The position numbers and the translations under genes are program-made. The notes under the pieces were generated by a model, which was not told the origin of the DNA, ran no database searches, and saw only the letters and a list, made by a program, of their open reading frames with translations. From positions 1,860,001-1,924,000 of the forward strand of contig OZ238992.1 in NCBI GenBank assembly GCA_965183885.1: a stretch of DNA of 64,000 nt, written 5' to 3'. The DNA is from UWMA-0277 sp965183885. GTDB lineage: Bacteria; Bacteroidota; Bacteroidia; Flavobacteriales; BACL11. This document shows, one piece after another, positions 1 through 9,488 of the stretch (position 1 is the stretch's first letter; each line of letters begins with the position of its first letter).

Positions 1-93
1 TCCAGGTTTTACGTGCAGGAAAGATTCAATTTTCCAAGGTTCTCCATTGTGGTTAAAACATAATCCGTTTCTAAAATCTGCTGTAGTTGCCAT
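1..93 (-). CDS. efp: Elongation factor P, N-terminal end (partial)
   Basis: The reverse strand encodes 31 residues beginning MATTADFRNG and ending HVKPG at the window edge, which is the conserved start of bacterial EF-P (KOW-like domain I). EF-P relieves ribosome stalling at polyproline stretches by binding beside the P-site tRNA. Only the start of domain I is inside the window; domains II and III lie to the left. It begins 11 bases after the lpxA stop on the same strand, so it is probably the last gene of the lpxD operon. Family assignment is from recognition of the conserved N-terminus. Confidence 0.9.
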   Translation of the reverse strand, partial: MATTADFRNGLCFNHNGEPWKIESFLHVKPG

Positions 94-104
94 AGTTTTA
101 TTGT

Positions 105-887
105 TTATTTTTGATTGTAACCTTTCATAATTCCTCTTCCTGATTTCTGTACAAATGAGATAATTTCATCACGCTCAGGAGAAGCAGTTAGTTCAGTTTC
201 AATTCTTAGTAATGCTTGTGTATTATTATTGTTATCTTGATATAAAATTCTGAATATATCTTGAATTTCTTTTATTTTTTCACTTGTAAACCCTCTTCTT
301 CTTAATCCAATAGAGTTGATTCCAACATAAGAAAGTGGTTCACGAGCTGCTTTTACATAAGGAGGAACATCTTTTCTTATTAAAGAACCTCCTGATACCA
401 TTGCATGTTTCCCAATGCTTACAAACTGATGTACAGCTGATAAACCACCAACAATAGCATAATCACCCATAGTAACATGTCCTCCTAGGGCAACACTATT
501 TACTATGATGCAATTATTTCCAATAATACAGTCATGTGCAATGTGAGCATAGGCCATAACTAAACAATTTTCTCCTACAACAGTTTTTCCACTAGCAGAT
601 GTTCCTCTGTTAATGGTAGCACATTCTCTAATAGTAGTATTGTTTCCAATTATCGCTAAGGATTTTTCTCCCTCAAATTTTAAATCCTGAGGCACTCCTG
701 CAATAACTGCTCCTGGGAAAATTCTACAATTTTCTCCAATTCGAGCACCTTCCATAATAGTAACATTAGATCCTATCCAAGTTCCTTTTCCAATTTCAAC
801 ATTTTTTCCAATAGTCACAAAAGGGTCAATAACAACATTATCGGCAATTTTTGCATTGGGATGTACGTAAGCAAGTGGTTGTATCAT
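105..887 (-). CDS. lpxA: Acyl-ACP--UDP-N-acetylglucosamine O-acyltransferase
   Basis: LpxA catalyses the first step of lipid A synthesis in the cytosol, moving a 3-hydroxyacyl chain from ACP to UDP-GlcNAc. The 260-residue product has the family's usual length. Residues 1 to about 190 form hexapeptide left-handed beta-helix repeats (for example IGKNVEIGKGTWIGSNVTI), and the remainder is the C-terminal helical domain. The segment AYAHIAHDC holds His118, matching the catalytic histidine of E. coli LpxA. It follows lpxC-fabZ by 3 bases and precedes efp, so it is translated from the same operon. The ATG at 887 gives the expected N-terminus. Confidence 0.95.
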   Translation of the reverse strand: MIQPLAYVHPNAKIADNVVIDPFVTIGKNVEIGKGTWIGSNVTIMEGARIGENCRIFPGAVIAGVPQDLKFEGEKSLAIIGNNTTIRECATINRGTSASGKTVVGENCLVMAYAHIAHDCIIGNNCIIVNSVALGGHVTMGDYAIVGGLSAVHQFVSIGKHAMVSGGSLIRKDVPPYVKAAREPLSYVGINSIGLRRRGFTSEKIKEIQDIFRILYQDNNNNTQALLRIETELTASPERDEIISFVQKSGRGIMKGYNQK

Positions 888-890
888 AGT

Positions 891-2276
891 TTATTTTTTA
901 GGTGCAATTTGAGCTAATAAATCAGCTTCAACAACAATTTTTCCATTAACAAATCCTTTTCCATGCATGTGACAAAGCCCTCGTCTAATAGGAGAAATTA
1001 AGTCTAAACGAAATATCATAGTATCTCCAGGTGTAACTTTTTGTTTAAATTTAGCATTGTCAATTTTCATAAAGAAAGTAAGATAATCTTCAGGATTTTC
1101 AACAGAGTTTAAAATAAGTACCCCTCCAGCTTGTGCCATTGTTTCTAGTTGTAAAACTCCTGGCATAACAGGTTCTCCTGGGAAATGTCCTCTAAAGTAA
1201 TCTTCATCGGCAGTTACAAACTTTGTTCCGATTATAAAGTCTTCACCAATTTTTCTAATCTCATCAATAAATAAAAATGGCTCCCTATGAGGTAAGATTG
1301 CTTTAATCTTTTCTTTGTCATACATTGGTGGAGTATTAAAATCTATTTCTGGTGCTGTTTTTTTCATATCTTCTATCATTAAGTTCTTAATTTGTTTTGC
1401 GAATAGAGTATTGTTTTTATGTCCTGGTTTTATAGCTGTTATTTTACCCTTTATGGGCATTCCTAAAAGAGATAAATCACCTATAACATCTAGTAGTTTA
1501 TGACGTGCAGGTTCATTATCATGTCTTAATTCTAAATTATTTAATATACCGCCTTCTTGTACATGAATATCGGTTTTGTTAAATGTTTTAGCAAGTTTAT
1601 TAAGTTTATCAGGAGCAATTTCTCCCTCAACAATTACAATTGCATTATTTACATCTCCACCTTTTATAAGATCATGATCTAGTAATTGTTCTAGCTCATG
1701 TAAAAAGCAAAATGTTCTAGAGCATGCAATATTATCTTTAAAATCACTAATAGTATTAAGTGCAGCTTTTTGTACACCTAATGTATTAGAATCATAGTCA
1801 ATAATTACTTCAACCTGGTACTCATCAGCAGGTGTAGCTGTAATTATAGTTCCTGTCTCTTTATCAGTAAAAGATATTTTTCTTTTAATTTCGTAGAATT
1901 TCTTTTCTGCATTTAATTCTTCTACACCTTCTTTATCTATTAAGTCAGAGAAATCTTTTGAGCTTCCATCAAGTATAGGAACTTCCATATTATCAACTTC
2001 AATAATAATATTATCTATACCAGCACCTACAATTGCAGCAAGCACATGTTCAACTGTATGTATTTCTGCTTTATTTGTTTTTAGGTTAGTACTTCTGTTG
2101 GTAGAATAAACATTATCAACATCAGCTTTTATTATAGGCTTTCCTTCTAAATCAATTCTAATGAAACGAACTCCAGTATTAGCTTTTGCTGGTAATAAAG
2201 TAAGGTTTGTTGCTACTCCTGTATGAATTCCTACACCAGAAATTGAGGTTTTATTTTTTATTGTTTTTTGATTCAT
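891..2276 (-). CDS. lpxC/fabZ: Bifunctional LpxC deacetylase / FabZ dehydratase fusion
   Basis: One 461-residue protein joins two enzymes. Residues 1 to about 305 are LpxC, the zinc-dependent UDP-3-O-acyl-GlcNAc deacetylase and committed step of lipid A synthesis; HTVEH (His73, His77) and the later ARHKLLDVIGDL segment supply the zinc and catalytic residues. Residues from about 320 onward are FabZ, the 3-hydroxyacyl-ACP dehydratase of fatty acid elongation, with its active-site stretch RGHFPGEPVMPGVLQLE. The fusion is standard in Bacteroidota and couples two uses of hydroxyacyl-ACP. The start ATG overlaps the lpxD stop by one base (TAATG), which implies translational coupling. Confidence 0.95.
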   Translation of the reverse strand: MNQKTIKNKTSISGVGIHTGVATNLTLLPAKANTGVRFIRIDLEGKPIIKADVDNVYSTNRSTNLKTNKAEIHTVEHVLAAIVGAGIDNIIIEVDNMEVPILDGSSKDFSDLIDKEGVEELNAEKKFYEIKRKISFTDKETGTIITATPADEYQVEVIIDYDSNTLGVQKAALNTISDFKDNIACSRTFCFLHELEQLLDHDLIKGGDVNNAIVIVEGEIAPDKLNKLAKTFNKTDIHVQEGGILNNLELRHDNEPARHKLLDVIGDLSLLGMPIKGKITAIKPGHKNNTLFAKQIKNLMIEDMKKTAPEIDFNTPPMYDKEKIKAILPHREPFLFIDEIRKIGEDFIIGTKFVTADEDYFRGHFPGEPVMPGVLQLETMAQAGGVLILNSVENPEDYLTFFMKIDNAKFKQKVTPGDTMIFRLDLISPIRRGLCHMHGKGFVNGKIVVEADLLAQIAPKK

Positions 2277-3289
2277 TATGCTTGTCGTTTATTTAGCATT
2301 TTATAAATTTCAGGTAGTTTCTTAAATATTATATATGATCTTTGGAAATCTTTTATGTCAAAAGCTAAAGCACCTTGTACAATCTTTCCTTCTTTAGTGA
2401 TAGAGGTAGCTATTCCACTTTGCCCTGCAATTTTAACTTCATCAGCAATACTTAGGTGTCCTGCAATAGCAGTTTGTCCACCAATCATACATTTTTTTCC
2501 TATTTTTGAAGAGCCTGCAATGGCAACTTGAGCTGCAATTACGGTATGTTCTCCTATTTCAACATTATGTGCTATTTGTATTAAGTTATCAAGCTTTACA
2601 CCTGTGCCAATTTTAGTTGATCCCATAGTTGCCCTATCAATTGTAGTGTTTGCACCAATTTCTACATCATCATTTATTACCACATTACCAATTTGACTAA
2701 TTTTAGCGTAGTTGTTGTCTTTATCAGGAGCAAAGCCAAATCCATCTGAACCTATAATTGCACCAGAGTGTATAATATTATTAGCACCAATTTTGCAGTC
2801 ATGATATACTTTTACTCCAGAAAAAAGGATAGTTCCATCAGCAATATGTACATTTTCTCCAATATAGCAATTAGGATATATTTTAACATTGTTTCCTATA
2901 ATAGCTCCTTCAGATATAGATGAAAAAGCTCCAATAAATACATCGTTACCTATTTTAGCATTATCATCGATGTCTGCATTTTTAGAAATTCCTACCTTAT
3001 TGAATTTCATTTTATTATAAATTTCAAGAAGTTGGCTAAAAGAAGAATAAGCATCATCAACCTTAATTAAGGTAGCACTTATATCTTTATCATGTGAAAA
3101 ATCTTTATTTACAATAACTATTGAAGCAGATGATGTGTAAATGAATGGAGTATATTTAGGATTGGATAAGAAACATAAATCACCTTTTTTCCCTTCTTCA
3201 ATTTTTGATAAGGAGTGTACTTCAACCTCAGCATTACCCACAATGTCTCCATTTAAGATCTCAGCTATTTGATGTGCAGTAAATTTCAT
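2276..3289 (-). CDS. lpxD: UDP-3-O-acylglucosamine N-acyltransferase
   Basis: LpxD adds the second hydroxyacyl chain to the sugar in lipid A synthesis. The 337-residue product has an N-terminal uridine-binding domain (about 1-100) followed by hexapeptide repeats of a left-handed beta-helix (about 105-310). It contains the LIQIAHNVEIGEHTVIAAQ stretch with the family's catalytic histidine. It is the first gene of the minus-strand operon lpxD, lpxC-fabZ, lpxA, efp. An exact TAnnTTTG box ends four bases before its ATG, so the transcript may have almost no leader. Confidence 0.95.
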   Translation of the reverse strand: MKFTAHQIAEILNGDIVGNAEVEVHSLSKIEEGKKGDLCFLSNPKYTPFIYTSSASIVIVNKDFSHDKDISATLIKVDDAYSSFSQLLEIYNKMKFNKVGISKNADIDDNAKIGNDVFIGAFSSISEGAIIGNNVKIYPNCYIGENVHIADGTILFSGVKVYHDCKIGANNIIHSGAIIGSDGFGFAPDKDNNYAKISQIGNVVINDDVEIGANTTIDRATMGSTKIGTGVKLDNLIQIAHNVEIGEHTVIAAQVAIAGSSKIGKKCMIGGQTAIAGHLSIADEVKIAGQSGIATSITKEGKIVQGALAFDIKDFQRSYIIFKKLPEIYKMLNKRQA

Positions 3290-3293
3290 GCTG

Positions 3294-3301
3294 CAAACTT
3301 A
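3294..3301 (-). promoter_or_regulatory. Predicted -7 box for the lpxD operon
   Basis: The reverse strand reads TAAGTTTG, an exact match to the Bacteroidota sigma-A -7 consensus TAnnTTTG, followed by four bases and the lpxD ATG. I see no TTG at the usual upstream distance, so the -33 element is absent or weak. Transcription would start at or next to the start codon. Confidence 0.5.
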
Positions 3302-3353
3302 ATAAATTTGAGTGGTTTTATTAGGTTATAAGGGAGATTCATATTTAAGGAAT

Positions 3354-4586
3354 TTAATTTTGTGTAGGGTAGCACAAAAAATATTTATTTATTGTTTTAT
3401 TTAAGGCATCAATATTAAACTGGTCAGATGCTTCAGTAATATCTACAATGTTGCCGTTTTTCATTAAAATATTAATATTTGCTTTTTCTATATTATAAGT
3501 GCTATTACTTACTTTATCAGAGAAAATAAAATATTCAGCTTCTTTTTTAGTAATATTATATTGTTGCATAACCCTTGTTACTTCTTTATTAATTTCAGTA
3601 GTGTTGAATGGGGTGTTTTGTATTTTTATTTTTAATAATTTACGGTCTAAAATCATATTTGATAATGAGGATAAAATAAAATCATTATTATTTTTCCAGT
3701 ATTTTAAACAAGAGTAGATGTCAAAATCATCCAACTGAGCAAAATTATCTAAAAGAGAAGGGTTATTATTGAAGTCATCAATATTATAGTTGTTATTAAG
3801 GAAAACAAAGAGGTTAGGAGTAGTGTAAAGTTTTTTGCCATTAGTTATTAATTCCTTTGCTCTTTTAAGTACTTTAATAAGCATATGTTCAGCAGCAATA
3901 ACAGTTTTATGTAGATAAACCTGCCAGTACATTAGGCGTCTGGCAATTAAAAATTTTTCAATAGAGTATATTCCTTTTTCTTCAACAACTAAATTGTCAT
4001 TAACAACATCAAGCATATTTATGATACGTTCTGTTCCAATATTTCCTTCAGTAACTCCTGAAAAAAAACTATCTCTTTTTAAATAATCTAATCTGTCCAT
4101 GTCTAGTTGTGAAGATACTAGTTGGTGCAAAAACTTCTTTTTATGTTTATTATTAAATATTTCAATAGCTAGAGATAATTTTCCGTTAAATTGCTCGTTA
4201 AGCTTTTGCATAAAAAGAGAAGAAAGGTGTTCATGCGAAATATTTGAAGCTATAGAATGTTCTAAAGCATGAGAAAAGGGTCCGTGCCCAATATCGTGTA
4301 ATAGAATTGCTACTTTTAAAGCTTCGGCCTCATCTTTAGTTATTTCATGACCTTTGTTTTGTATTTGAATAATTGCCTTATTCATAAGGTACATACAGCC
4401 TATGGCATGTTGAAAACGAGTATGGTGTGCTCCTGGGTAAACTAGGTAAGAAAGCCCTAGTTGAGTTATTTTTCGTAATCTTTGAAAATAAGGATGGTCA
4501 ATTAGGTCAGTAATGATACCTTTATCAAGTTTAATAAAACCATAAATAGGGTCATTAATTATTTTATCTTTTTTTCTGTTTTGCAT
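3354..4586 (-). CDS. HD-domain phosphohydrolase (dGTPase/SAMHD1-like)
   Basis: The 410-residue product carries an HD metal-binding domain: HHTRFQH (His54-His60), then LLHDIGHGPFSH with His97-Asp98, then a downstream QLDMDRLDYL segment supplying the last aspartate. This layout matches COG1078-type HD proteins related to deoxynucleoside triphosphohydrolases and SAMHD1. They are cytosolic, and the substrate of this subgroup is not settled, so I do not name one. There is no signal peptide. The gene is divergent from porX with 53 bases between the starts. Its placement between lpxD and porX is, from memory, common in Flavobacteriia. Confidence 0.85.
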   Translation of the reverse strand: MQNRKKDKIINDPIYGFIKLDKGIITDLIDHPYFQRLRKITQLGLSYLVYPGAHHTRFQHAIGCMYLMNKAIIQIQNKGHEITKDEAEALKVAILLHDIGHGPFSHALEHSIASNISHEHLSSLFMQKLNEQFNGKLSLAIEIFNNKHKKKFLHQLVSSQLDMDRLDYLKRDSFFSGVTEGNIGTERIINMLDVVNDNLVVEEKGIYSIEKFLIARRLMYWQVYLHKTVIAAEHMLIKVLKRAKELITNGKKLYTTPNLFVFLNNNYNIDDFNNNPSLLDNFAQLDDFDIYSCLKYWKNNNDFILSSLSNMILDRKLLKIKIQNTPFNTTEINKEVTRVMQQYNITKKEAEYFIFSDKVSNSTYNIEKANINILMKNGNIVDITEASDQFNIDALNKTINKYFLCYPTQN

Positions 4587-4639
4587 ATAGGCAAATAACG
4601 GATTTTTTTTAATTTTTGTAAACTATAAACAAATAAAAT

Positions 4640-6184
4640 ATGATAAGAATACTTTGGGCAGATGATGAGATTGATTTATTAAAGCCACACATTATTTATT
4701 TAAAGGGTAAAGGCTATGATGTTACCCCTGCAAAGAGTGGTGATGAAGCTTTGGAATTGTTAGAGGAAGAAAGCTATAATTTAATTTTTCTGGATGAAAA
4801 TATGCCTGGATTATCAGGGTTGGAAACTTTAACAATTGTTAAAGAAAAGTTCCCAAATATTCCTGTAATAATGATTACTAAAAGTGAGGAAGAGAGTATA
4901 ATGGAGGAAGCAATTGGTTCTAAAATTGCTGATTATTTGATAAAACCAGTCAATCCAAGTCAAATATTACTTGCAATAAAAAAGAATATTGATACAAATA
5001 GGTTGGTAGAAGAAAAAACAACTAGAAACTATCAGCAAGATTTTAGGAATATTAGTATGTCTTTATCTTCACCTTTAAATAAACAGGAATGGTATGATAT
5101 TTTTAAGAAGCTAACTTACTGGGAATTAGAATTAGATAAGGCAGGGGATGAAAGTGTAGAGCAAATATTAAATATGCAAAAAAGTGAGGCAAATACTCAG
5201 TTTTTTCGCTTTATAAAAAACAATTATAAAGATTGGATACAAGGGAAGGAAGCCCCTTTAATGTCCCATAATTTAATTAGAAAAAAGGTAGTGCCTCAAA
5301 TGGAAGAAGGAAAAACTACTTATTTGATTGTGATTGATAATTTGAGGTATGATCAATGGAAAATAATAGAGCCATCAGTATTAGAGGATTTTGAAGTAAT
5401 AAAAGATGAGATGTATACTAGTATATTACCTACAGCAACACAATATGCTCGTAATGCTATTTTTTCTGGAATGTTACCTTCCGAGATGCAGAAACGATTT
5501 CCAAAAATGTGGAAAAATGATGAAGATGAAGGAGGGAAAAACATGTTTGAAGAACAATTTTTATCAGATAACTTACAACGACTAGGGAAGGGGAGTAGTA
5601 AGTTCTCATATACTAAAGTTACAAATCTTGATGCAGGTAGGAAAGTTGTAACGCGTATGCCAAACATGAAAAATAATGAGCTAAATGTAATTGTATATAA
5701 TTTTGTTGATATGCTTTCTCATGCTAGAACAGATATGAAAGTAATTAAGGAGCTTGCTGACGATGATTCAGCATATCGTTCACTTACAGCATCATGGTTT
5801 AGTCATTCTCCACTAAAAGAGATGATGAAGCAGATAGCTAAGCAAAAAGCAAACTTAATCATAACCACTGATCATGGAACAATAAATGTAAATAAACCTA
5901 GTAAAGTAATTGGAGATAGGAGTGTAAATACTAACCTAAGGTACAAACAAGGTAAGAACCTTGATTTTCAAAAAGGAGATGTTTTTGAGATGGATAAGCC
6001 TTTAGATTACTATTTGCCAATACAAAATGTAAGCAGTAAGTATATCTTTGCAAAAGAAGATATGTATTTTGTGTATCAGAATAATTACAACCAGTTTGTA
6101 AAATTTTATAAAAACACCTATCAACATGGGGGAATATCTATGGAAGAAATGTTAATCCCTATTATTACTTTAAAGACAAAATAG
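4640..6184 (+). CDS. porX: PorX-type response regulator with PglZ phosphatase-like domain
   Basis: PorX is the response regulator that controls T9SS genes and can bind the secretion machinery. Residues 1-120 form a receiver domain with acidic pocket Asp8/Asp9, phospho-acceptor Asp52 in LIFLDENMPG and a conserved lysine in DYLIKPVNP. The rest is a PglZ domain of the alkaline phosphatase superfamily, with ILPTATQYARNAIFSG, TTDHGTI and YQHGGIS as metal-site segments. The 514-residue length is normal for PorX. It abuts tsaE (stop and start are adjacent) and probably heads the operon porX-tsaE-ald. Its role here fits the eight T9SS-type or T9SS-like cargo proteins in the window. No histidine kinase gene (PorY) is nearby. 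Confidence 0.9.
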   Translation: MIRILWADDEIDLLKPHIIYLKGKGYDVTPAKSGDEALELLEEESYNLIFLDENMPGLSGLETLTIVKEKFPNIPVIMITKSEEESIMEEAIGSKIADYLIKPVNPSQILLAIKKNIDTNRLVEEKTTRNYQQDFRNISMSLSSPLNKQEWYDIFKKLTYWELELDKAGDESVEQILNMQKSEANTQFFRFIKNNYKDWIQGKEAPLMSHNLIRKKVVPQMEEGKTTYLIVIDNLRYDQWKIIEPSVLEDFEVIKDEMYTSILPTATQYARNAIFSGMLPSEMQKRFPKMWKNDEDEGGKNMFEEQFLSDNLQRLGKGSSKFSYTKVTNLDAGRKVVTRMPNMKNNELNVIVYNFVDMLSHARTDMKVIKELADDDSAYRSLTASWFSHSPLKEMMKQIAKQKANLIITTDHGTINVNKPSKVIGDRSVNTNLRYKQGKNLDFQKGDVFEMDKPLDYYLPIQNVSSKYIFAKEDMYFVYQNNYNQFVKFYKNTYQHGGISMEEMLIPIITLKTK

Positions 6185-6604
6185 ATGCCTATTACTCTTT
6201 TTGCTGAAAATCTAGAGCAGCTTGATGCTGTTGCAAAACAAATTATTAAAGCAACTTTACCTCATAAAAAGTTTGCTTTTTATGGTGATATGGGAGTAGG
6301 TAAAACTACTTTAATAAAAGCTTTATCTTTGCAATTAGGCACCAATGATGTTATTAGTAGTCCTACTTTTTCAATTGTAAACGAATATCATATTGATGAT
6401 AAAAATAAAATCTATCATTTTGATTTTTATAGAATTGAAGATGAACAAGAGGCTTATGATATGGGATATGAAGAATATTTTTATAGTTCAGATTATTGTT
6501 TTATTGAGTGGCCCGAACGTATTTCAGGTTTAATTGATGATGATGTAGTTCGTATTGAAATGAATTTAGAAGGTAATAAAAGGGGTATTAAAATACTAAT
6601 CTAA
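6185..6604 (+). CDS. tsaE: tRNA threonylcarbamoyladenosine biosynthesis ATPase TsaE
   Basis: TsaE is the small ATPase that works with TsaB and TsaD to make t6A37 in ANN-decoding tRNAs. The 139-residue product has the P-loop GDMGVGKTTL (residues 34-43), the switch-like SSPTFSIVNEY segment and the HFDFYRI and FIEWPER motifs that mark the family. The length is typical. It starts directly after the porX stop and ends three bases before alanine dehydrogenase, so the three are very likely co-transcribed. Confidence 0.93.
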   Translation: MPITLFAENLEQLDAVAKQIIKATLPHKKFAFYGDMGVGKTTLIKALSLQLGTNDVISSPTFSIVNEYHIDDKNKIYHFDFYRIEDEQEAYDMGYEEYFYSSDYCFIEWPERISGLIDDDVVRIEMNLEGNKRGIKILI

Positions 6605-6607
6605 GAC

Positions 6608-7813
6608 ATGAGTAAAGAGAAAATATTTAGTTCGTTTGGAATACTTCCAAAAGAAGAAATGCTTGAGGTAAAACCTAATTTTAAACATTTAGAGATTGGT
6701 ATTCCAAAAGAGTCTTCTTTTCAAGAAAATAGAGTGAGTTTGACTCCTGATTCGGTAGGTTTACTTGTTGCAAATGGACATAGCGTAATTATAGAAACAG
6801 GAGCAGGGGCAGTAGCTAATTTTCCTGATAATGAGTATAGTAATAAAGGAGCACAAATTGCGTATTCAAAAGAAGAGGTATTTAAAGCAAACTTTATCTT
6901 AAAAATTGAGCCTCCAACAAAAGAAGAGCTTAACTTAATCCAAAGAGGGCAAGGGCTTATTTCTGCAGTTCAAATGAGTACACAAGAAGTTGATTATTTT
7001 AAGACTTTGGTTAAAAAGGAGATAACTTCTTTTGGTTTTGAATTTATAAAGAATAAACACAATAAAGTTCCTATTGTAAGGAGTATGAGTGAAATTGCAG
7101 GAAATACAGCTGTACTTATTGCTGGTGAATACCTGTCTAACTCAAGTAAAGGAAAAGGACTAATGTTAGGAGGAATAACAGGTTTATCTCCTACTAATGT
7201 TGTAATTATTGGGGCAGGTACTGTTGGTGAATATTCTTGCCGTACCTCTTTAGGGTTAGGGGCTTCAGTTATTGTTTTTGATGACTCTCTTACAAAACTA
7301 AGAAGGCTACAAAATAATATTAACCAGAAGATTAGCACTTCAACACTAGCGCCTAAGGCATTAGGGAAAGCACTAAAACGTGCAGATGTAGTAATTGCAG
7401 CCTTACAAATTGGGAATGGAAAAGTACCTTGTGTAGTAAGTGAGGATATGGTAATGGATATGAAAAAGGGAGCTGTAGTAATTGATGTAAGTATTGATCA
7501 AGGAGGTTGTTTTGAAACCTCAGAAGTAACTTCTCATAAGCATCCTATTTTTATAAAACATGATGTAGTGCATTATTGTGTGCCAAATATTACATCAAGA
7601 GTATCCCGTACAGCATCAATGGCAATATCTAATATACTGACTCCTATATTATTACGAATAGGTGAGGAAGGTGGGGTAGATCATGCTATAAGAAAACACG
7701 AAAATTTAAGAAAAGGAGTGTATACTTGCCACGGAAAATTAACCAATGAAATTTTGGCAAAAAACTTTAATATTCCTTTTGTGGATTTAGATTTAATAAT
7801 GACAAGCAGATAA
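6608..7813 (+). CDS. ald: Alanine dehydrogenase
   Basis: The enzyme interconverts L-alanine and pyruvate with NAD+ and ammonia. Residues from about 29 onward match the alanine dehydrogenase / transhydrogenase alpha family: GIPKESSFQENRVSLTP at the catalytic N-domain, and the Rossmann loop GAGTVG at 202-207. The product is 401 residues, about 30 longer at the N-terminus than the classical 370-residue enzyme, as is usual in Bacteroidota. It is the third gene of the porX-tsaE-ald run and is followed after four bases by a small membrane-anchored protein. Confidence 0.92.
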   Translation: MSKEKIFSSFGILPKEEMLEVKPNFKHLEIGIPKESSFQENRVSLTPDSVGLLVANGHSVIIETGAGAVANFPDNEYSNKGAQIAYSKEEVFKANFILKIEPPTKEELNLIQRGQGLISAVQMSTQEVDYFKTLVKKEITSFGFEFIKNKHNKVPIVRSMSEIAGNTAVLIAGEYLSNSSKGKGLMLGGITGLSPTNVVIIGAGTVGEYSCRTSLGLGASVIVFDDSLTKLRRLQNNINQKISTSTLAPKALGKALKRADVVIAALQIGNGKVPCVVSEDMVMDMKKGAVVIDVSIDQGGCFETSEVTSHKHPIFIKHDVVHYCVPNITSRVSRTASMAISNILTPILLRIGEEGGVDHAIRKHENLRKGVYTCHGKLTNEILAKNFNIPFVDLDLIMTSR

Positions 7814-7817
7814 AATT

Positions 7818-8231
7818 ATGGCAAGAAGACTTTTATATTTTGGATTTGGAGCATTAATCAGTATTATATTCCTATCAATGGGGCCTGAAAATAGACTTAA
7901 GGATACTTTTTATGCTTATATGGACTACTTTGATATTGACCAAAGGGTAATAACACATCTAGAGCATGATAGTACAACCTTTACTACTCAGGCTGAGTGC
8001 CAGCTTGTATATTATAATATTACTAAGGATGATTTACTATTAGTATTAGAAGATGGAAATGTAAATTTTGATCTAAGTGATAAGGATGGAGAGCCGTGCC
8101 AGTATTATGTAGTTGAAAATACTGTAAATACTAATGATTTGGCAGTAAAGTTTGAATATTGCTATACCCCAAATACAGTAAGAGTAATGACTTTTACAGC
8201 TAATAAGGAAGAAGAGGTTTGTAATGATTAA
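7818..8231 (+). CDS. Small membrane-anchored protein, possibly DUF4258
   Basis: The 137-residue product starts MARRLLYFGFGALISIIFLSM, one hydrophobic segment suited to a membrane anchor or uncleaved signal. The rest is a soluble, mostly beta domain with four cysteines (in AECQLVY, EPCQYYV, FEYCYTP and near the end). It lies four bases downstream of ald. Proteins with this layout downstream of ald in Flavobacteriia are often labelled DUF4258, and I infer the same here with modest confidence. No enzyme motif is visible. Confidence 0.7.
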   Translation: MARRLLYFGFGALISIIFLSMGPENRLKDTFYAYMDYFDIDQRVITHLEHDSTTFTTQAECQLVYYNITKDDLLLVLEDGNVNFDLSDKDGEPCQYYVVENTVNTNDLAVKFEYCYTPNTVRVMTFTANKEEEVCND

Positions 8232-8249
8232 TTACAAAAGTTAAGGTTT

Positions 8250-9419
8250 TTATTTCCTTTCTTTCCTCCTTTTTTTCTCTGCTATAATGTTCTCTAATTC
8301 TCTACCCATTTGTCCTGCTATGGAAGTATTTTCTTCAGCACGCCTAATAAGGTAGGGCATTACATCTCTTACAGGGCCATAAGGAACATACTTACTTACA
8401 TTATAGTCAACCTTTGCAAGGTTGTAAGAGATATGGTCACTCATACCTAAAAGTTGAGAAAAGTAAATACGGTTATCATTCTTATCTAGCTTATGTTTTG
8501 CAATTAAATCAACTAGTAATTGAGAGCTCTGTTCGTTATGAGTACCTGCACATACAGCAACGGTTTCAATATTAGCAATACAAAGCTCTAGAGCTGCATT
8601 GTAATCAGCATCTGTATTTTCTTTTATCACATGTACTGGGCAAGGGTAGTTCTTTGTTTTAGCTCTTTCTATTTCTTGCTCATGATAAGCACCCCTTACT
8701 AATTTAACACCTACAAAAAATTGTTTTTCTTTTCCTTTATTAACTAATGTTTTAAGGTAGGAAAGTCTATCATTCCTATAGAGTTGAACAGTATTATAGA
8801 TTAATGCTTTTTTAGTATTATACTTCTGCATCATTTCTTCTGTAAGAGCATCAATAGCATCTTGTATCCAACTTTCTTCAGCATCAATAAAAACAGGAAC
8901 ATTTTTTGTAAATGCTAAATTACAAATGGCATCAACTCTAGCTTCATAAGCAGTTTTTTCAGCTTCTTCCTCTTTATTTAAAGGAGTATTGTTGCTAATT
9001 TTTTCAAGTAATGAGAATTTACAAAGTCCAGTAGGCTTAAATACTGAAAAAGGAATACTATCAGTAGTAGCAGCTTTTTCGATAGAAGCTAAGGTTTGTT
9101 GTAGTGCTCTATTAAAATCTTCAGCAGATTCTTTTCCTTCAGCAGAAAAATCTAATATAGTCCCAATCTTAGATTTCCATAATTTATCTATTGCTTTCTG
9201 ACTTTCTTCTATTGTTTCTCCACCACAAAAGTGATTATAGACAGTAGCTTTGATTATTGGCTTTATAGGGAGGTGTAATCCCATAGCTACTTTTACTAAT
9301 CCTGTTAGTGTTTTTGAAACAACAGGATTGCTAATAGTTTTAAATAGGAGGTAGGCCTTGTTTAAATCGGTATCTGATTTATCTGAAAAAGCAACCTTTA
9401 TATTATTGAAGTCGATCAT
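8250..9419 (-). CDS. Proline dehydrogenase
   Basis: The flavoenzyme oxidises proline to pyrroline-5-carboxylate, passing electrons to quinones at the membrane. The 389-residue product is the monofunctional TIM-barrel form, without the PutA aldehyde dehydrogenase half. Recognisable segments are VFIDAEESWIQ, FFVGVKLVRGAYHEQE (substrate and FAD contacts), CAGTHNEQS and the C-terminal YVPYGPVRDVMPYLIRRAEEN, the family's FAD and proline signature. It converges with the gene ending at 8231, and I see no convincing terminator in the 18-base gap. A predicted -7 box lies 20 bases upstream of the ATG. Confidence 0.93.
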   Translation of the reverse strand: MIDFNNIKVAFSDKSDTDLNKAYLLFKTISNPVVSKTLTGLVKVAMGLHLPIKPIIKATVYNHFCGGETIEESQKAIDKLWKSKIGTILDFSAEGKESAEDFNRALQQTLASIEKAATTDSIPFSVFKPTGLCKFSLLEKISNNTPLNKEEEAEKTAYEARVDAICNLAFTKNVPVFIDAEESWIQDAIDALTEEMMQKYNTKKALIYNTVQLYRNDRLSYLKTLVNKGKEKQFFVGVKLVRGAYHEQEIERAKTKNYPCPVHVIKENTDADYNAALELCIANIETVAVCAGTHNEQSSQLLVDLIAKHKLDKNDNRIYFSQLLGMSDHISYNLAKVDYNVSKYVPYGPVRDVMPYLIRRAEENTSIAGQMGRELENIIAEKKRRKERK

Positions 9420-9439
9420 GTTTGTAAATAATTTGCTCG

Positions 9440-9447
9440 CAAAAATA
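9440..9447 (-). promoter_or_regulatory. Predicted -7 box for proline dehydrogenase
   Basis: The reverse strand reads TATTTTTG, matching TAnnTTTG, 20 bases before the ATG at 9419. No TTG is visible at the usual -33 distance. Confidence 0.45.
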
Positions 9448-9488
9448 AGGATATTGAAAGATTGAACTTATGTTTTATAACAAAGAAA

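Noticed and set aside
8218..8238. Inverted repeat TTTGTAAT-GATTA-ATTACAAA as a terminator between convergent genes
   Set aside because: AT-rich eight-bp stem including the stop codon, with no following T run on either strand; too weak to annotate.
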